DNA from: Acidobacteriota bacterium
Lineage (GTDB): Bacteria; Acidobacteriota; Blastocatellia; RBC074
Length of the DNA: 60,028 nt
Direction: 5' to 3'
NCBI GenBank assembly: GCA_018268995.1
Contig: JAFDVL010000019.1
Coordinates: 1 to 60,028 of the forward strand
The translations under genes were made by a program, and so were the position numbers. A model generated the notes under the pieces. That model was not told the origin of the DNA, ran no database searches, and saw only the letters and a list, made by a program, of their open reading frames with translations. Below, in pieces: positions 12,263 to 20,125 of the stretch (its first letter is position 1; the number at the start of each line of letters is the position of its first letter).

Positions 12263-12273
12263 AGCAGCGAGGT

Positions 12274-12341
12274 GTGAACAGTAAACAGTGAACAGTAAAC
12301 GGCAAATTGCTGCTATTAACTGTTCACTATTAACTGTTCAC
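12274..12341. terminator. Long hairpin between the STAS gene and ppc
   Basis: Arms 12274-12300 and 12315-12341 (27 bases each, a few mismatches) enclose a 14-base loop. Each arm is itself a repeat of GTGAACAGTAAAC. Sitting between convergent genes, it can serve as a bidirectional terminator. Its sequence resembles the GTTAACAG blocks around the IVP gene, so it may be a copy of a dispersed repeat. Confidence 0.65.
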
Positions 12342-12349
12342 TTCAGTTT

Positions 12350-15223
12350 TTAGCCCGTATTCCGCATACCTGCCGCAATGCCATTGATCGTCAGCAAAAT
12401 GGCATATAGTAACTGTTCCCGCTCATCCGCTTTCCCTTTATGCTCGCGTAAACGAGCCAGCAGCTCCACCTGTAAATAACTCATGGGATCAACGTATGGA
12501 TTGCGCACCGCGATAGAGCGTTGTAGCACAGGCTGCTTTTCCAGCAGGCGTCTTTCGCCCGTGACCTTAATTACCGCCTGGCAGGATCGTTCATATTCTT
12601 CTTCCAGCAAGCTGAAAATTCGCTGGCTGAGTTCTGGGGCAACCAAGGTTTCAGCATATTGCCGCGCGATTTGAAAATCCGTTTTTGCCAATGCCATTTC
12701 AATGTTGGAAATCGTTGTGCGAAAGAATGGCCAGCCCTCGTACATTTCGCGCAGAACTTGCAAATGGGTGCGCGGCTTTTGATGGATGAAATCTTCCAGT
12801 GCCGTGCCAACTGCCAGCCAGCCGGGCAAAATATGACGACTTTGCATCCAGCCAAACACCCAGGGAATGGCGCGCAAATCATCCAGACTTTTTGAGCCTT
12901 GTTTGCGTTTCGACGGTCGCGAGCCAATTCGCATGTGTTGCAACTCTTCGACTGGGGTAGCGCTCACAAAGTAATCATAAAAGCCCGGCGTGTCGCGAAC
13001 GAAGCGGCGGTAGGCCTGAAACGCGTCGGCGGAAATCGTTTCCATGATCTCTTTCCACTGCGCGAGGTGTGTTGGGCTAACTTGAAAGTGATCCTGCACG
13101 CTGGCGGCAATGACCGCGCCTGTTGTTAGCTCCAGGCTTCTTAGCGCGATGTCAGGCAGACTGTACTTACCTGAGATGACTTCGCCTTGCTCGGTGGTTT
13201 TGATCCGAGCGGCCACGGTGCCCGGCGGTTGGGCCAAAATCGCTTCGTGCGTCGGGCCACCGCCACGTCCAATCGTGCCGCCGCGTCCGTGAAAGAGCCG
13301 CAATTCAATGTTATGCGCGCGCGCCACTTCCCACAAACTTTCCTGCGCTTTGAAAAGCTCCCAACTCGAAGTCAGGATGCCGCCGTCTTTGCTGCTGTCT
13401 GAATAGCCGATCATCACTTCCTGCAAATGATTCTGCGAGGCAATCACACGCGAGTAAACCGGATTTTCAAACAACCGCTTCATCACATCAGGCGCGCACT
13501 GCAAATCATCAATCGTTTCAAATAGTGGCGTCACTGCAAGGCGAAACGTTCCCTCACAAGTAAATAATCCGGCCTCTTTGGCCAGCACCAATACTGCAAG
13601 CAGGTCACTGACATCACGCGTCATACTGACAATAAATGTGCGTAAACAGCGAGGGCTGATTTCGTCCAGTGCGCGCCGTGCGACACGAAACACATTCAAC
13701 GTCTCAATCGTTTCCGCGCTGTATGCCGCATCAAAAGCAACAAGCGGGCGTGGCGTGGAGAGTTCTTCTGTTAGCCAGGTAGTGCGCTCTTCTTCCGTCA
13801 TTTGCCCGTAATCTTTGCTGAGGCCAAGCGCGCGAGTGATTTCTGTTAAGGCGGTGATATGACGTTCGCTATGTTGCCGCAAATCAAGCTGGGCAAGGTG
13901 CAAGCCGAAGGCCGCGACCTGTCGCATGAGCTTATCAATTGCCTGTGCCGCAAGCTGCGCCTGGCTGGTGCGCAAGCTATCACGCACCAACTTTAAGTCT
14001 GCCCAAAGCTGCTGCGCATTTTGATACACGGGGGGCGCAGTGGTTTTGCGCAATGCGGTGATGACCGGCATTCCCGGACGCGTGGAAATCAGCGGATGCC
14101 CTTTTTCAATCAGCATCACAGACGCTAGTTCCTGATTGCGCCTGAGCGTGTTTTCAAGTCGGGCGTAGATGAATGACAGCTTTTGCCGATACGGCTCTTC
14201 GACATTACGCTCGACCACCAGTGATGCTGTAATCGGAAAGAGCGGTTTGTCCCGCTCAATCGAATCCAGCAATTCTTTAGAAGCCGGAGCATACCGCGAA
14301 GATTCGCTGATGCGATGGCCAAGGTCGTTCACTGCCACTTCATATTTGCGCAGCACTTGCCGTTGCATCAGCCGCAACGCTTCCCAGGTGACTTCCGGCG
14401 TCACATAAGGGTTGCCATCGCGGTCGCCGCCAATCCACGAGCCAAAGCGCAACGGGGCTGCGCCGTCCTGCAACTTTACGCCAGGGAAATGCTTGCCCAG
14501 CACGCGCTCCAATTCCCCCAGCATCGTCGGAAGTTCTTCAAACAGCGTGGCGTCGAAGTAGTACAAGCAATTGCCGACTTCATCCAACACAGTTGGTTTG
14601 ACGTGCCGTACTTCATCGCTTTGCCAAATGGATTCAATCTCTGCGGCGAGCCGTGTTTTTAATTCTTGCAGCTTCTTCGGCGAAATTTCTGGATGATCAA
14701 ACTCTCCCAACAAATCTGAAATGCGGCGATGTTTTTCCAGCATCGTGCGTCGCGCGGCTTCGGTCGGGTGCGCGGTGATGACGGGGCGGATTTCAAGTTT
14801 GTCCAGCACGGTTTGTAAATCTGCTGCTGCTACTTGTGCTGTACTCAACGATTGAAACGTATGTGCCAGCGAACCACGCTGCGGCGAATTGGGCGTGTGC
14901 AATTCATACCATCGTTTGCGCCGAATGCGGTGATATTGCTCGGCGATGTTGGCCAGTTGAAAATAGACCGAGAAGGCGCGAATCACGCCAATCGCTTCGT
15001 CCAGACTTAAACTGCTGAGCAGCTTTTTCAGCTTCTTTTCTGTTGCGGGCGAATGCTCAGTCCGAAGTTGTTTGCACAGCGCGCGAACTTCTTCTTCAAT
15101 CGCAAACAAACGTTCGCCGCCAAGTCGTTTCAGCGTTTCGCCCAACAGATCACCGAGCCGATGAATGTCTTCGCTCAAAGGCAAATCTTTTGCCAATGCC
15201 GGAGTGGGTTTGGTTTTGTTCAT
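12350..15223 (-). CDS. ppc: Phosphoenolpyruvate carboxylase
   Basis: 957 residues, full length. Carboxylates PEP with bicarbonate to oxaloacetate, refilling the TCA cycle. Catalytic and signature motifs: VITAHPTEAARRT (catalytic His), GGDRDGNPYVT, MIGYSDSSKDGGILTS, FHGRGGTIGRGGGPTHEAI, and the C-terminal GMRNTG that closes the active site. It is the bacterial PEPC type, not the short archaeal form. The gene stands alone, with a palindromic repeat between its start and the next gene on the plus strand. Confidence 0.97.
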   Translation of the reverse strand: MNKTKPTPALAKDLPLSEDIHRLGDLLGETLKRLGGERLFAIEEEVRALCKQLRTEHSPATEKKLKKLLSSLSLDEAIGVIRAFSVYFQLANIAEQYHRIRRKRWYELHTPNSPQRGSLAHTFQSLSTAQVAAADLQTVLDKLEIRPVITAHPTEAARRTMLEKHRRISDLLGEFDHPEISPKKLQELKTRLAAEIESIWQSDEVRHVKPTVLDEVGNCLYYFDATLFEELPTMLGELERVLGKHFPGVKLQDGAAPLRFGSWIGGDRDGNPYVTPEVTWEALRLMQRQVLRKYEVAVNDLGHRISESSRYAPASKELLDSIERDKPLFPITASLVVERNVEEPYRQKLSFIYARLENTLRRNQELASVMLIEKGHPLISTRPGMPVITALRKTTAPPVYQNAQQLWADLKLVRDSLRTSQAQLAAQAIDKLMRQVAAFGLHLAQLDLRQHSERHITALTEITRALGLSKDYGQMTEEERTTWLTEELSTPRPLVAFDAAYSAETIETLNVFRVARRALDEISPRCLRTFIVSMTRDVSDLLAVLVLAKEAGLFTCEGTFRLAVTPLFETIDDLQCAPDVMKRLFENPVYSRVIASQNHLQEVMIGYSDSSKDGGILTSSWELFKAQESLWEVARAHNIELRLFHGRGGTIGRGGGPTHEAILAQPPGTVAARIKTTEQGEVISGKYSLPDIALRSLELTTGAVIAASVQDHFQVSPTHLAQWKEIMETISADAFQAYRRFVRDTPGFYDYFVSATPVEELQHMRIGSRPSKRKQGSKSLDDLRAIPWVFGWMQSRHILPGWLAVGTALEDFIHQKPRTHLQVLREMYEGWPFFRTTISNIEMALAKTDFQIARQYAETLVAPELSQRIFSLLEEEYERSCQAVIKVTGERRLLEKQPVLQRSIAVRNPYVDPMSYLQVELLARLREHKGKADEREQLLYAILLTINGIAAGMRNTG

Positions 15224-15248
15224 AGCGGCGTATTATGCGCTATCCCTT

Positions 15249-15327
15249 CGGTACGGTACAGGGAGCGGTAGCGACCTGGTGTGCTCGCGCTGATCACCGA
15301 GTCGCTACCGCTCTTCGTACTGTACCG
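15249..15327. repeat. Palindromic repeat copy 1 (GGTACGGTAC family)
   Basis: 79 bases: GGTACGGTACAGGGAGCGG, then TAGCGACCTGG, a short loop, and the inverted complement ending CGTACTGTACCG, with a few mismatches. It lies between the starts of divergent ppc and the caspase gene. Same family as the copies at 17.3-18.3 and 19.6 kb. Confidence 0.9.
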
Positions 15328-15401
15328 CTTTGCCTTGCCGCCACGCCCGGCGTACAATCCCACGCGTCTCAGTACAATTCGTCTCAATTCAGGAGGTCGT
15401 T

Positions 15402-17195
15402 ATGAAGCAGCTCATCCGCTTGGTTCTCCCGCTGGTGGCTGGCTTGGCGCTATTGCCGCAAATGATTTTTCACGCCCGACAGGATCGTGGGCTCACCGTC
15501 ACCGCCCAAGGCGAACGTCGTGTGGCGCTTGTCATCGGCAACAGCGCCTATGCCCTCGGCGCACTCGCCAACCCCGTCAACGATGCGCGCGACATTGCCG
15601 CCACGTTGCGTCAAGCCAACTTTGAAGTGCTGTTCGGCGAAAATCAGAATCGCCGCCAGATGCGCGAATTGATTCGGCAGTTCGGCGACAAGATTCGCAA
15701 TGGCGGCGTCGGGTTGTTCTTTTTTGCAGGACACGGCGTGCAGGTCAACAGCACGAACTTTCTGATTCCGATTGGTGCCGAGATCACGAAAGAAACCGAG
15801 GTCGAAGACGAAGCCGTGAGCGTGAATTTCGTGCTGGCGCAAATGGAAGACGCGCGCAACAAGCTGAACATCGTGGTGCTGGATGCCTGCCGCGACAATC
15901 CGTTTGCGCGGAGCTTTCGCACCGCAGGCGAACGCGGCTTGGCGGTGACGAAGAGCGCGCCAACTGGAACGTTGATCGCATATGCGACGGGCGCGGGCAG
16001 CGTGGCGAGCGATGGCGCAGGACGCAACGGGTTGTTCACGCAGGAGCTGTTGACGAATCTGAAGACGCCCGGTTTGACGTTGGAATCGGTGTTTCGGCGC
16101 ACGCGCACGACGGTGCGCAGCAAATCGAACGGGCAGCAAGTGCCGTATGAATATACATCGGTGGAAGGCGAAGACTTTTACTTCCTGCCGCCCAATGGGG
16201 CTGCGCCGCCGCCCGTGACCGCACCTGTGACGGCGACTGGGCCTCCTACGACCAAACCCGCGAACAGCCTGCGGATGAGCGTGGCAGGTGTGCCCCTCAC
16301 GGCAATGAGTTTCGTAACGGCGAGTGTAGATGCGAGCGGCAATGTTACGAACCAACGGCAAGAACAATGCTATGGCTTTGTCGAAGACTTGGGTGGCGTG
16401 AAACTGGAAATGGTGGAAGTTCCGGGCGGTACCTTTCAGATGGGGTCGACCAGCAGCGCGGCACAGGAAGCCTTTGAGGATGCCAAACGCTACAACAAAG
16501 ATGTGAAGTATGAAAGGTTCAGTTATGAGCAACCGCAGCATGAAGTGAGTGTCAGTGGCTTTGCGATGGGCAAGTACGAAGTGACGCAAGCGCAATGGCA
16601 GGCCGTGATGGGCACAACCGTCAGCCAACAGCGCGATAAGGAGAACAAGGATTGGCCGTTACGAGGCGAAGGCGGTGAGTACCCGATGTATTATGTGTCG
16701 TGGGAAGAGGCGCGCGAGTTTTGTCAGGAACTGAGCCAACGAACAGGCAAGACTTATCGGTTGCCAACGGAAGCCGAATGGGAATATGCGGCACGCGCGG
16801 GAACGATCACGGTGTTTGCGTTTGGCCCGACTATCAGTGCACAGATCGTAAATTACAATGGCAACAATCCCTACCAACAAGCAGCGAACGGCAGTTATCG
16901 TGAAAAGGCTGTGCCAGTAGGGGGGATGGGGGCAGCGAATAGGTTTGGGCTATTTGATATGCACGGCAACGTGTGGGAATGGTGCGAAGATATGTGGCAC
17001 GAAAGTTATGTAGGAGCGCCAAGTGATGGCTCCGCTTGGTTGAGTGGCGGAGACTCAAATCGCCGGGCGTTGCGCGGTGGTTCGTTGGCCCAAAACGCAT
17101 GGGAGTGTCGCTCCGCCAGACGATCTTGGAACTCGCCCCGTCTCCGCCGTAACATGGGCGGTTTTCGTGTTGTAGCCGTTTCGCGGACTCAGTAA
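15402..17195 (+). CDS. Orthocaspase fused to an FGE/SUMF1-type domain
   Basis: 597 residues from ATG 15402, which has AGGAGG five bases upstream. A signal peptide or anchor (residues 1-30) leads into a p20-like caspase domain: RVALVIGNSAY, catalytic His111 in FFAGHG and Cys163 in LDACRDNPF. A Pro/Thr-rich linker (about 270-320) is followed by a formylglycine-generating-enzyme-like domain (about 330-597) with VPGGTFQMGS, RLPTEAEWEYAARAG, FDMHGNVWEWCEDMW, RALRGGS and MGGFRVV. Such fusions recur in acidobacteria, cyanobacteria and planctomycetes. The FGE fold in these proteins often acts as a ligand-binding or C-type-lectin-like module, so true FGE activity is doubtful. The export signal puts the protease outside the cytoplasm, which is unusual for a caspase relative. 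Palindromic repeats border the gene on both sides. Confidence 0.9.
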   Translation: MKQLIRLVLPLVAGLALLPQMIFHARQDRGLTVTAQGERRVALVIGNSAYALGALANPVNDARDIAATLRQANFEVLFGENQNRRQMRELIRQFGDKIRNGGVGLFFFAGHGVQVNSTNFLIPIGAEITKETEVEDEAVSVNFVLAQMEDARNKLNIVVLDACRDNPFARSFRTAGERGLAVTKSAPTGTLIAYATGAGSVASDGAGRNGLFTQELLTNLKTPGLTLESVFRRTRTTVRSKSNGQQVPYEYTSVEGEDFYFLPPNGAAPPPVTAPVTATGPPTTKPANSLRMSVAGVPLTAMSFVTASVDASGNVTNQRQEQCYGFVEDLGGVKLEMVEVPGGTFQMGSTSSAAQEAFEDAKRYNKDVKYERFSYEQPQHEVSVSGFAMGKYEVTQAQWQAVMGTTVSQQRDKENKDWPLRGEGGEYPMYYVSWEEAREFCQELSQRTGKTYRLPTEAEWEYAARAGTITVFAFGPTISAQIVNYNGNNPYQQAANGSYREKAVPVGGMGAANRFGLFDMHGNVWEWCEDMWHESYVGAPSDGSAWLSGGDSNRRALRGGSLAQNAWECRSARRSWNSPRLRRNMGGFRVVAVSRTQ

Positions 17196-17259
17196 TGCTC
17201 TGCGCTCTGGCACTGGTGCGCTTGGCTCCCCTTGAGCGCGGAGCGGGAGCAGGACATCT

Positions 17260-17348
17260 GGTACGGTACGGGGAGCGGTAGCGACTTGGTTATCGCAGGA
17301 GCATCGCCATCGTCGCACCAGACCGCTACCGCTCGCTGTACTGTACCG
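17260..17348. repeat. Palindromic repeat copy 2
   Basis: 89 bases with arms GGTACGGTACGGGGAGCGGTAG and CTACCGCTCGCTGTACTGTACCG. The loop between the arms is longer and unlike the other copies. Confidence 0.9.
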
Positions 17349-17364
17349 GTGGGAGGTGCGCGCT

Positions 17365-17455
17365 CGGTACGGTACGAGGAGCGGTAGCGACTTGGTGAGT
17401 GTCGGGGTGTCAGGCTGCATCACACCAGCTCGCTACCGCTCGCCGTACCGCACCG
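17365..17455. repeat. Palindromic repeat copy 3
   Basis: 91 bases, CGGTACGGTACGAGGAGCGG to CGCCGTACCGCACCG, arms with few mismatches, separate loop sequence. Only 16 bases from copy 2. Confidence 0.9.
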
Positions 17456-17465
17456 TGTGCAGCAG

Positions 17466-17495
17466 CAGGTCGCCACCGCTCCTCGTACCGTACCG
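17466..17495. repeat. Palindromic repeat copy 4, single arm
   Basis: Only the right arm is present (CAGGTCGCCACCGCTCC then TCGTACCGTACCG), 30 bases. Half copies like this are expected when a single-strand process excises or inserts part of a paired repeat. Confidence 0.8.
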
Positions 17496-17507
17496 AGGAG
17501 ACTACGG

Positions 17508-17592
17508 CGGTACGGTACGAGGAGCGGTAGCGACTTGGTCAGGATGACAGGCGGGCCTCCACCAGGTCGCTATCGCTCCCTGTACCGTACCG
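17508..17592. repeat. Palindromic repeat copy 5, upstream of RAYT
   Basis: 85 bases, CGGTACGGTACGAGGAGCGG to CCCTGTACCGTACCG. It ends 26 bases before the transposase start, so the transposase leader is practically all repeat. Confidence 0.9.
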
Positions 17593-17618
17593 ATCCAACT
17601 ACCTACCGAGAAGCATCT

Positions 17619-18155
17619 ATGAGCGCATACAATCCATATTTCCAAGAGGAGCATATTCCGCGCGCGTATTTCATCACGTTTCGCTGTTACGGCACGTGGC
17701 TGCACGGCGATGAACGCGGCTCGACGGATCGAGAGCATAACGAATACGGCACGCCGTTCCTCGCGCCCAATGAACGCTGGCGACGCTACAACGAAGCCGC
17801 GCTCAAACATCCGCCCGTCAGGCTGGACAGCGCGATGCGTGCCGCTGCTGATGCTGCGATTCGGGAAACCTGCGAACTTCGGCAATGGGTCTTGCAGGCA
17901 ATCAATGTCCGCACGAATCATCTGCACACGGTTGTCTCTGCGCCCTGCAAACCCGAACCTGCCCTGAGCGCCTTCAAAGCGAACGCCACGCGCAAAATGC
18001 GCGAGACGGGATGTTGGCCGCATAGTCACAGCCCCTGGGCCGACAAAGGCAGCCGCCGCTATCTCTGGACACCCCGCAGCGTCGAACGCGCCATAGACTA
18101 CACACACAACGGACAAGGCGATACAATCCCCGACTTCAACGCGGACGAGGAATAA
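17619..18155 (+). CDS. REP-associated tyrosine transposase (RAYT, Y1/HUH family)
   Basis: 178 residues from ATG 17619; upstream in-frame sequence is just translated repeat. The protein matches the IS200/IS605-related Y1 transposase group: RAYFITFRCYGTWLHGDERG at the start, the HUH metal site His101-Leu-His103 in VRTNHLHTVV, and the probable catalytic Tyr161 in ERAIDYTHNGQGD. These enzymes nick single-stranded DNA at hairpins. RAYTs of enterobacteria and pseudomonads sit singly between REP palindromes and are thought to be responsible for their spread. The same arrangement is seen here: three and a half palindromes upstream, two downstream. No insertion-sequence ends of its own are visible. 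The exact substrate site and activity are inferred. Confidence 0.88.
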   Translation: MSAYNPYFQEEHIPRAYFITFRCYGTWLHGDERGSTDREHNEYGTPFLAPNERWRRYNEAALKHPPVRLDSAMRAAADAAIRETCELRQWVLQAINVRTNHLHTVVSAPCKPEPALSAFKANATRKMRETGCWPHSHSPWADKGSRRYLWTPRSVERAIDYTHNGQGDTIPDFNADEE

Positions 18156-18160
18156 CACTT

Positions 18161-18236
18161 GGTACGGTACGAGGAGCGGTAGCGACCTGGTGATATGAGT
18201 GGCTTACCAAGTCGCTACCGCTCCCCGTACCGTACC
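18161..18236. repeat. Palindromic repeat copy 6, downstream of RAYT
   Basis: 76 bases, GGTACGGTACGAGGAGCGGT to CTCCCCGTACCGTACC. It starts six bases after the RAYT stop codon. Loop sequence TGATATGAGTGGCTTACCA is shared with copy 7. Confidence 0.9.
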
Positions 18237-18245
18237 AACTACAGC

Positions 18246-18316
18246 AGTACAGCGAGCGGTAGCGACCTGGTGATATGAGTGGCTTACCAAGTCGCTACCG
18301 CTCCCCGTACCGTGCC
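18246..18316. repeat. Palindromic repeat copy 7, duplicate of copy 6
   Basis: Nearly identical to copy 6, including the loop, at a period of 80 bases; the outer left arm is worn (AGTACAGCGAGCGG). A recent tandem duplication is the simplest reading. It ends about ten bases before the asparaginase start. Confidence 0.9.
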
Positions 18317-18326
18317 AACTACAACT

Positions 18327-19307
18327 ATGAAACCACGCATTGCAATCTTTTTTACTGGCGGCACGATTTCGATGAGCATTGATCCGACGATGGGGGGCGC
18401 TGCGCCCGCGTTGTCAGGCGAGGAAATCGTTGCGCGTGTCGAAGGGCTTCAGGAAGTCGCCGACTTTGACATCATCAATTTCGCGCGCTTGCCGGGGCCA
18501 CACGTCACGCCCTCGATCATGCTGGATTTGGCACGGCAGGTCGAAGCGCGTTTGCATGATGAAACCGTTTCCGGCGTTGTTATCACGCACGGCACCGACA
18601 CGCTGGAAGAAACTGCATACTTTCTTGATTTGATTTTGCAATCCGATAAGCCCGTCGTGTTCGTTGGCGCGATGCGCAATAGCTCTGAGTTAAGTTGGGA
18701 TGGGCCAGCGAATTTGAAAGCGGCAGTCCGCGCAGCCGCCGATGAGCAATTGCGAGGACTAGGCGTTGTCATTGCCATGAGCGAAAAAATCATTGCTGCG
18801 AATGAGGTCACCAAAACGCACACCGAATCTGTGGACACGTTTCAGAGCCGTGATTTTGGGCCGCTTGGTGTGATTGACAAAGACCGCGTGATTCTTGCCC
18901 GTCGCCCAACCGAACGGGAACACCTTGCAACGAACTCTGTTGAGGAACGCGTGGACACGATCAAAATTGTCTCCGGCGGCGATGGGCGGTTTCTTGATTT
19001 TGCTGTTGCCGAAGGCGCGCGCGGCCTTGTGTTGGAGGGCTTCGGGCGTGGCAACATTCCACCAGCTTATTTGCCTGCGGTGGAGCGTGCCTCGAAAGCA
19101 GGTATTCCGATTGTGCTGACTTCGCGTTGTCCGCGCGGTCGTGTGCTCGACACGTATGCTTATGCGGGGGCGGGAAAAACGCTGACCAATCTCGGCGTTA
19201 TTCTGGGCGGAATGTTACCTGGCCATAAGGCACGGATTAAACTGATGCTTGCACTGGGGGCTGGTTTTAGCGTCGCGCAAATTCGTCAATTGTTTGAAAA
19301 CCAATAA
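18327..19307 (+). CDS. L-asparaginase
   Basis: 326 residues from ATG 18327 (MKPRIAIFFTGGTIS); earlier in-frame codons are translated repeat. Hydrolyses asparagine to aspartate and ammonia. The two catalytic triads can be seen: nucleophile Thr in FFTGGTISM, and Thr-Asp in THGTDTLEETAYFL with a downstream Lys in IAMSEKII. FGRGNIPPAYLPAV is also typical. No signal peptide, so it is the cytoplasmic type by location. There is no clear Shine-Dalgarno; the leader is the repeat, so expression may depend on its structure. Confidence 0.93.
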   Translation: MKPRIAIFFTGGTISMSIDPTMGGAAPALSGEEIVARVEGLQEVADFDIINFARLPGPHVTPSIMLDLARQVEARLHDETVSGVVITHGTDTLEETAYFLDLILQSDKPVVFVGAMRNSSELSWDGPANLKAAVRAAADEQLRGLGVVIAMSEKIIAANEVTKTHTESVDTFQSRDFGPLGVIDKDRVILARRPTEREHLATNSVEERVDTIKIVSGGDGRFLDFAVAEGARGLVLEGFGRGNIPPAYLPAVERASKAGIPIVLTSRCPRGRVLDTYAYAGAGKTLTNLGVILGGMLPGHKARIKLMLALGAGFSVAQIRQLFENQ

Positions 19308-19353
19308 CTGAGCTGGCCATCGAAAATTGAACTTCTCAGAAAGGATCAGCCAA

Positions 19354-20100
19354 ATGAAATCAGCCACCTTGTTCAGATGGATTGCCGTTGCTTTTGTCAC
19401 CGTTGCCGTGGTTGCACAGACTTCGACTTCACAAAAGAATGAGTCACCGAATTCAGGGTTGAAGATTACCGGATTTAACTTTGAAGCCAAGTCTTCTTCG
19501 CGGTTAGAACTGGTTCCTGTCCAGTCGGCTGGCAGCGGGACAGTTCCGACTGCTCCGGCAAATTACGGAGCAGAGTACCGAGGCGAACCGACGAAAAATT
19601 CAAGTGCGTGCGACCAGCGGTACGGTACGAGGAGCGGTAGCGACTTGGTCGCGGCGGCGCTGGACCAAGTCGCTACCGCTCCTCGTACCGTACCGCGCCG
19701 TGCAGTTGAGGTCGCACCCATCTGAAAACCGCTATATTATCAGTATGAAAAGCGGCAGGAACTGACACGCTACGCGACATTACGTGTGAAAAACGAAGGC
19801 ACGAAAGCCATTAAATCCGTCGCCTGGGCATTTACCGACCCGCATTTCAAAGGCGACAAGGAAGTTGGATATTCCGAGGCAAAAACCAAAATGAATATCG
19901 CGCCGGGGCAGAGCGCTGTTTTGGTTCAGCGCGTCCCTGAACATCGCAATTGCGGGCAGGCCACGGCAATGGCCTGGGGGACTTATTCGATAGCGGGTTC
20001 ATGTGGTCGTCCGAATCGCAAAATGACCAGCTATTACACGGTCGAAGCGAAGCTGAAACAGGTGGTGTATTCGGATGATTCTGTCTGGAATGCACACTGA
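19354..20100 (+). pseudogene. Small secreted protein gene interrupted by a palindromic repeat
   Basis: The first part (ATG 19354, MKSATLFRWIAVAFVTVAVVAQ) is a clear signal peptide, followed by about 70 residues of unknown type. Palindromic repeat copy 8 then lies within the frame and is read as RYGTRSGSDLV and DQVATAPRTVP. The frame stops at TGA 19723-19725. The same frame reopens at once (KPLYYQYEKRQELTRYATLRVKNEGTKAIKSVAW) and continues to 20100 with residues like a secreted beta-sandwich domain. So one gene has probably been broken by the repeat insertion and a stop codon, unless the second part is translated from the GTG at 19786 or the TGA is read through. I do not recognise the family. 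Confidence 0.65.
19617..19696. repeat. Palindromic repeat copy 8, inside a gene
   Basis: The cleanest copy: two 34-base arms (19617-19650 and 19663-19696) that are perfect complements around a 12-base loop GCGGCGGCGCTG. Perfect arms suggest recent insertion. It lies in the coding frame of the secreted protein. Confidence 0.93.
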
Positions 20101-20125
20101 GATTGTGCCGAAAGCTGTTATTTCC

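Noticed and set aside
15330..15401. Upstream extension of the caspase-FGE gene by 24 codons
   Set aside because: It translates spacer and repeat sequence; the ATG at 15402 has a strong AGGAGG and a signal peptide right after it.
17457..17618. Upstream extension of the RAYT gene
   Set aside because: The added peptide (QVATAPRTVP and GTRSGSDLV units) is just the translation of palindrome copies, which also occurs elsewhere in the window.
17260..18316. CRISPR array
   Set aside because: Repeats are palindromic pairs of uneven spacing with unrelated or shared loops; no direct 23-37 base repeats with equal spacers and no cas genes.
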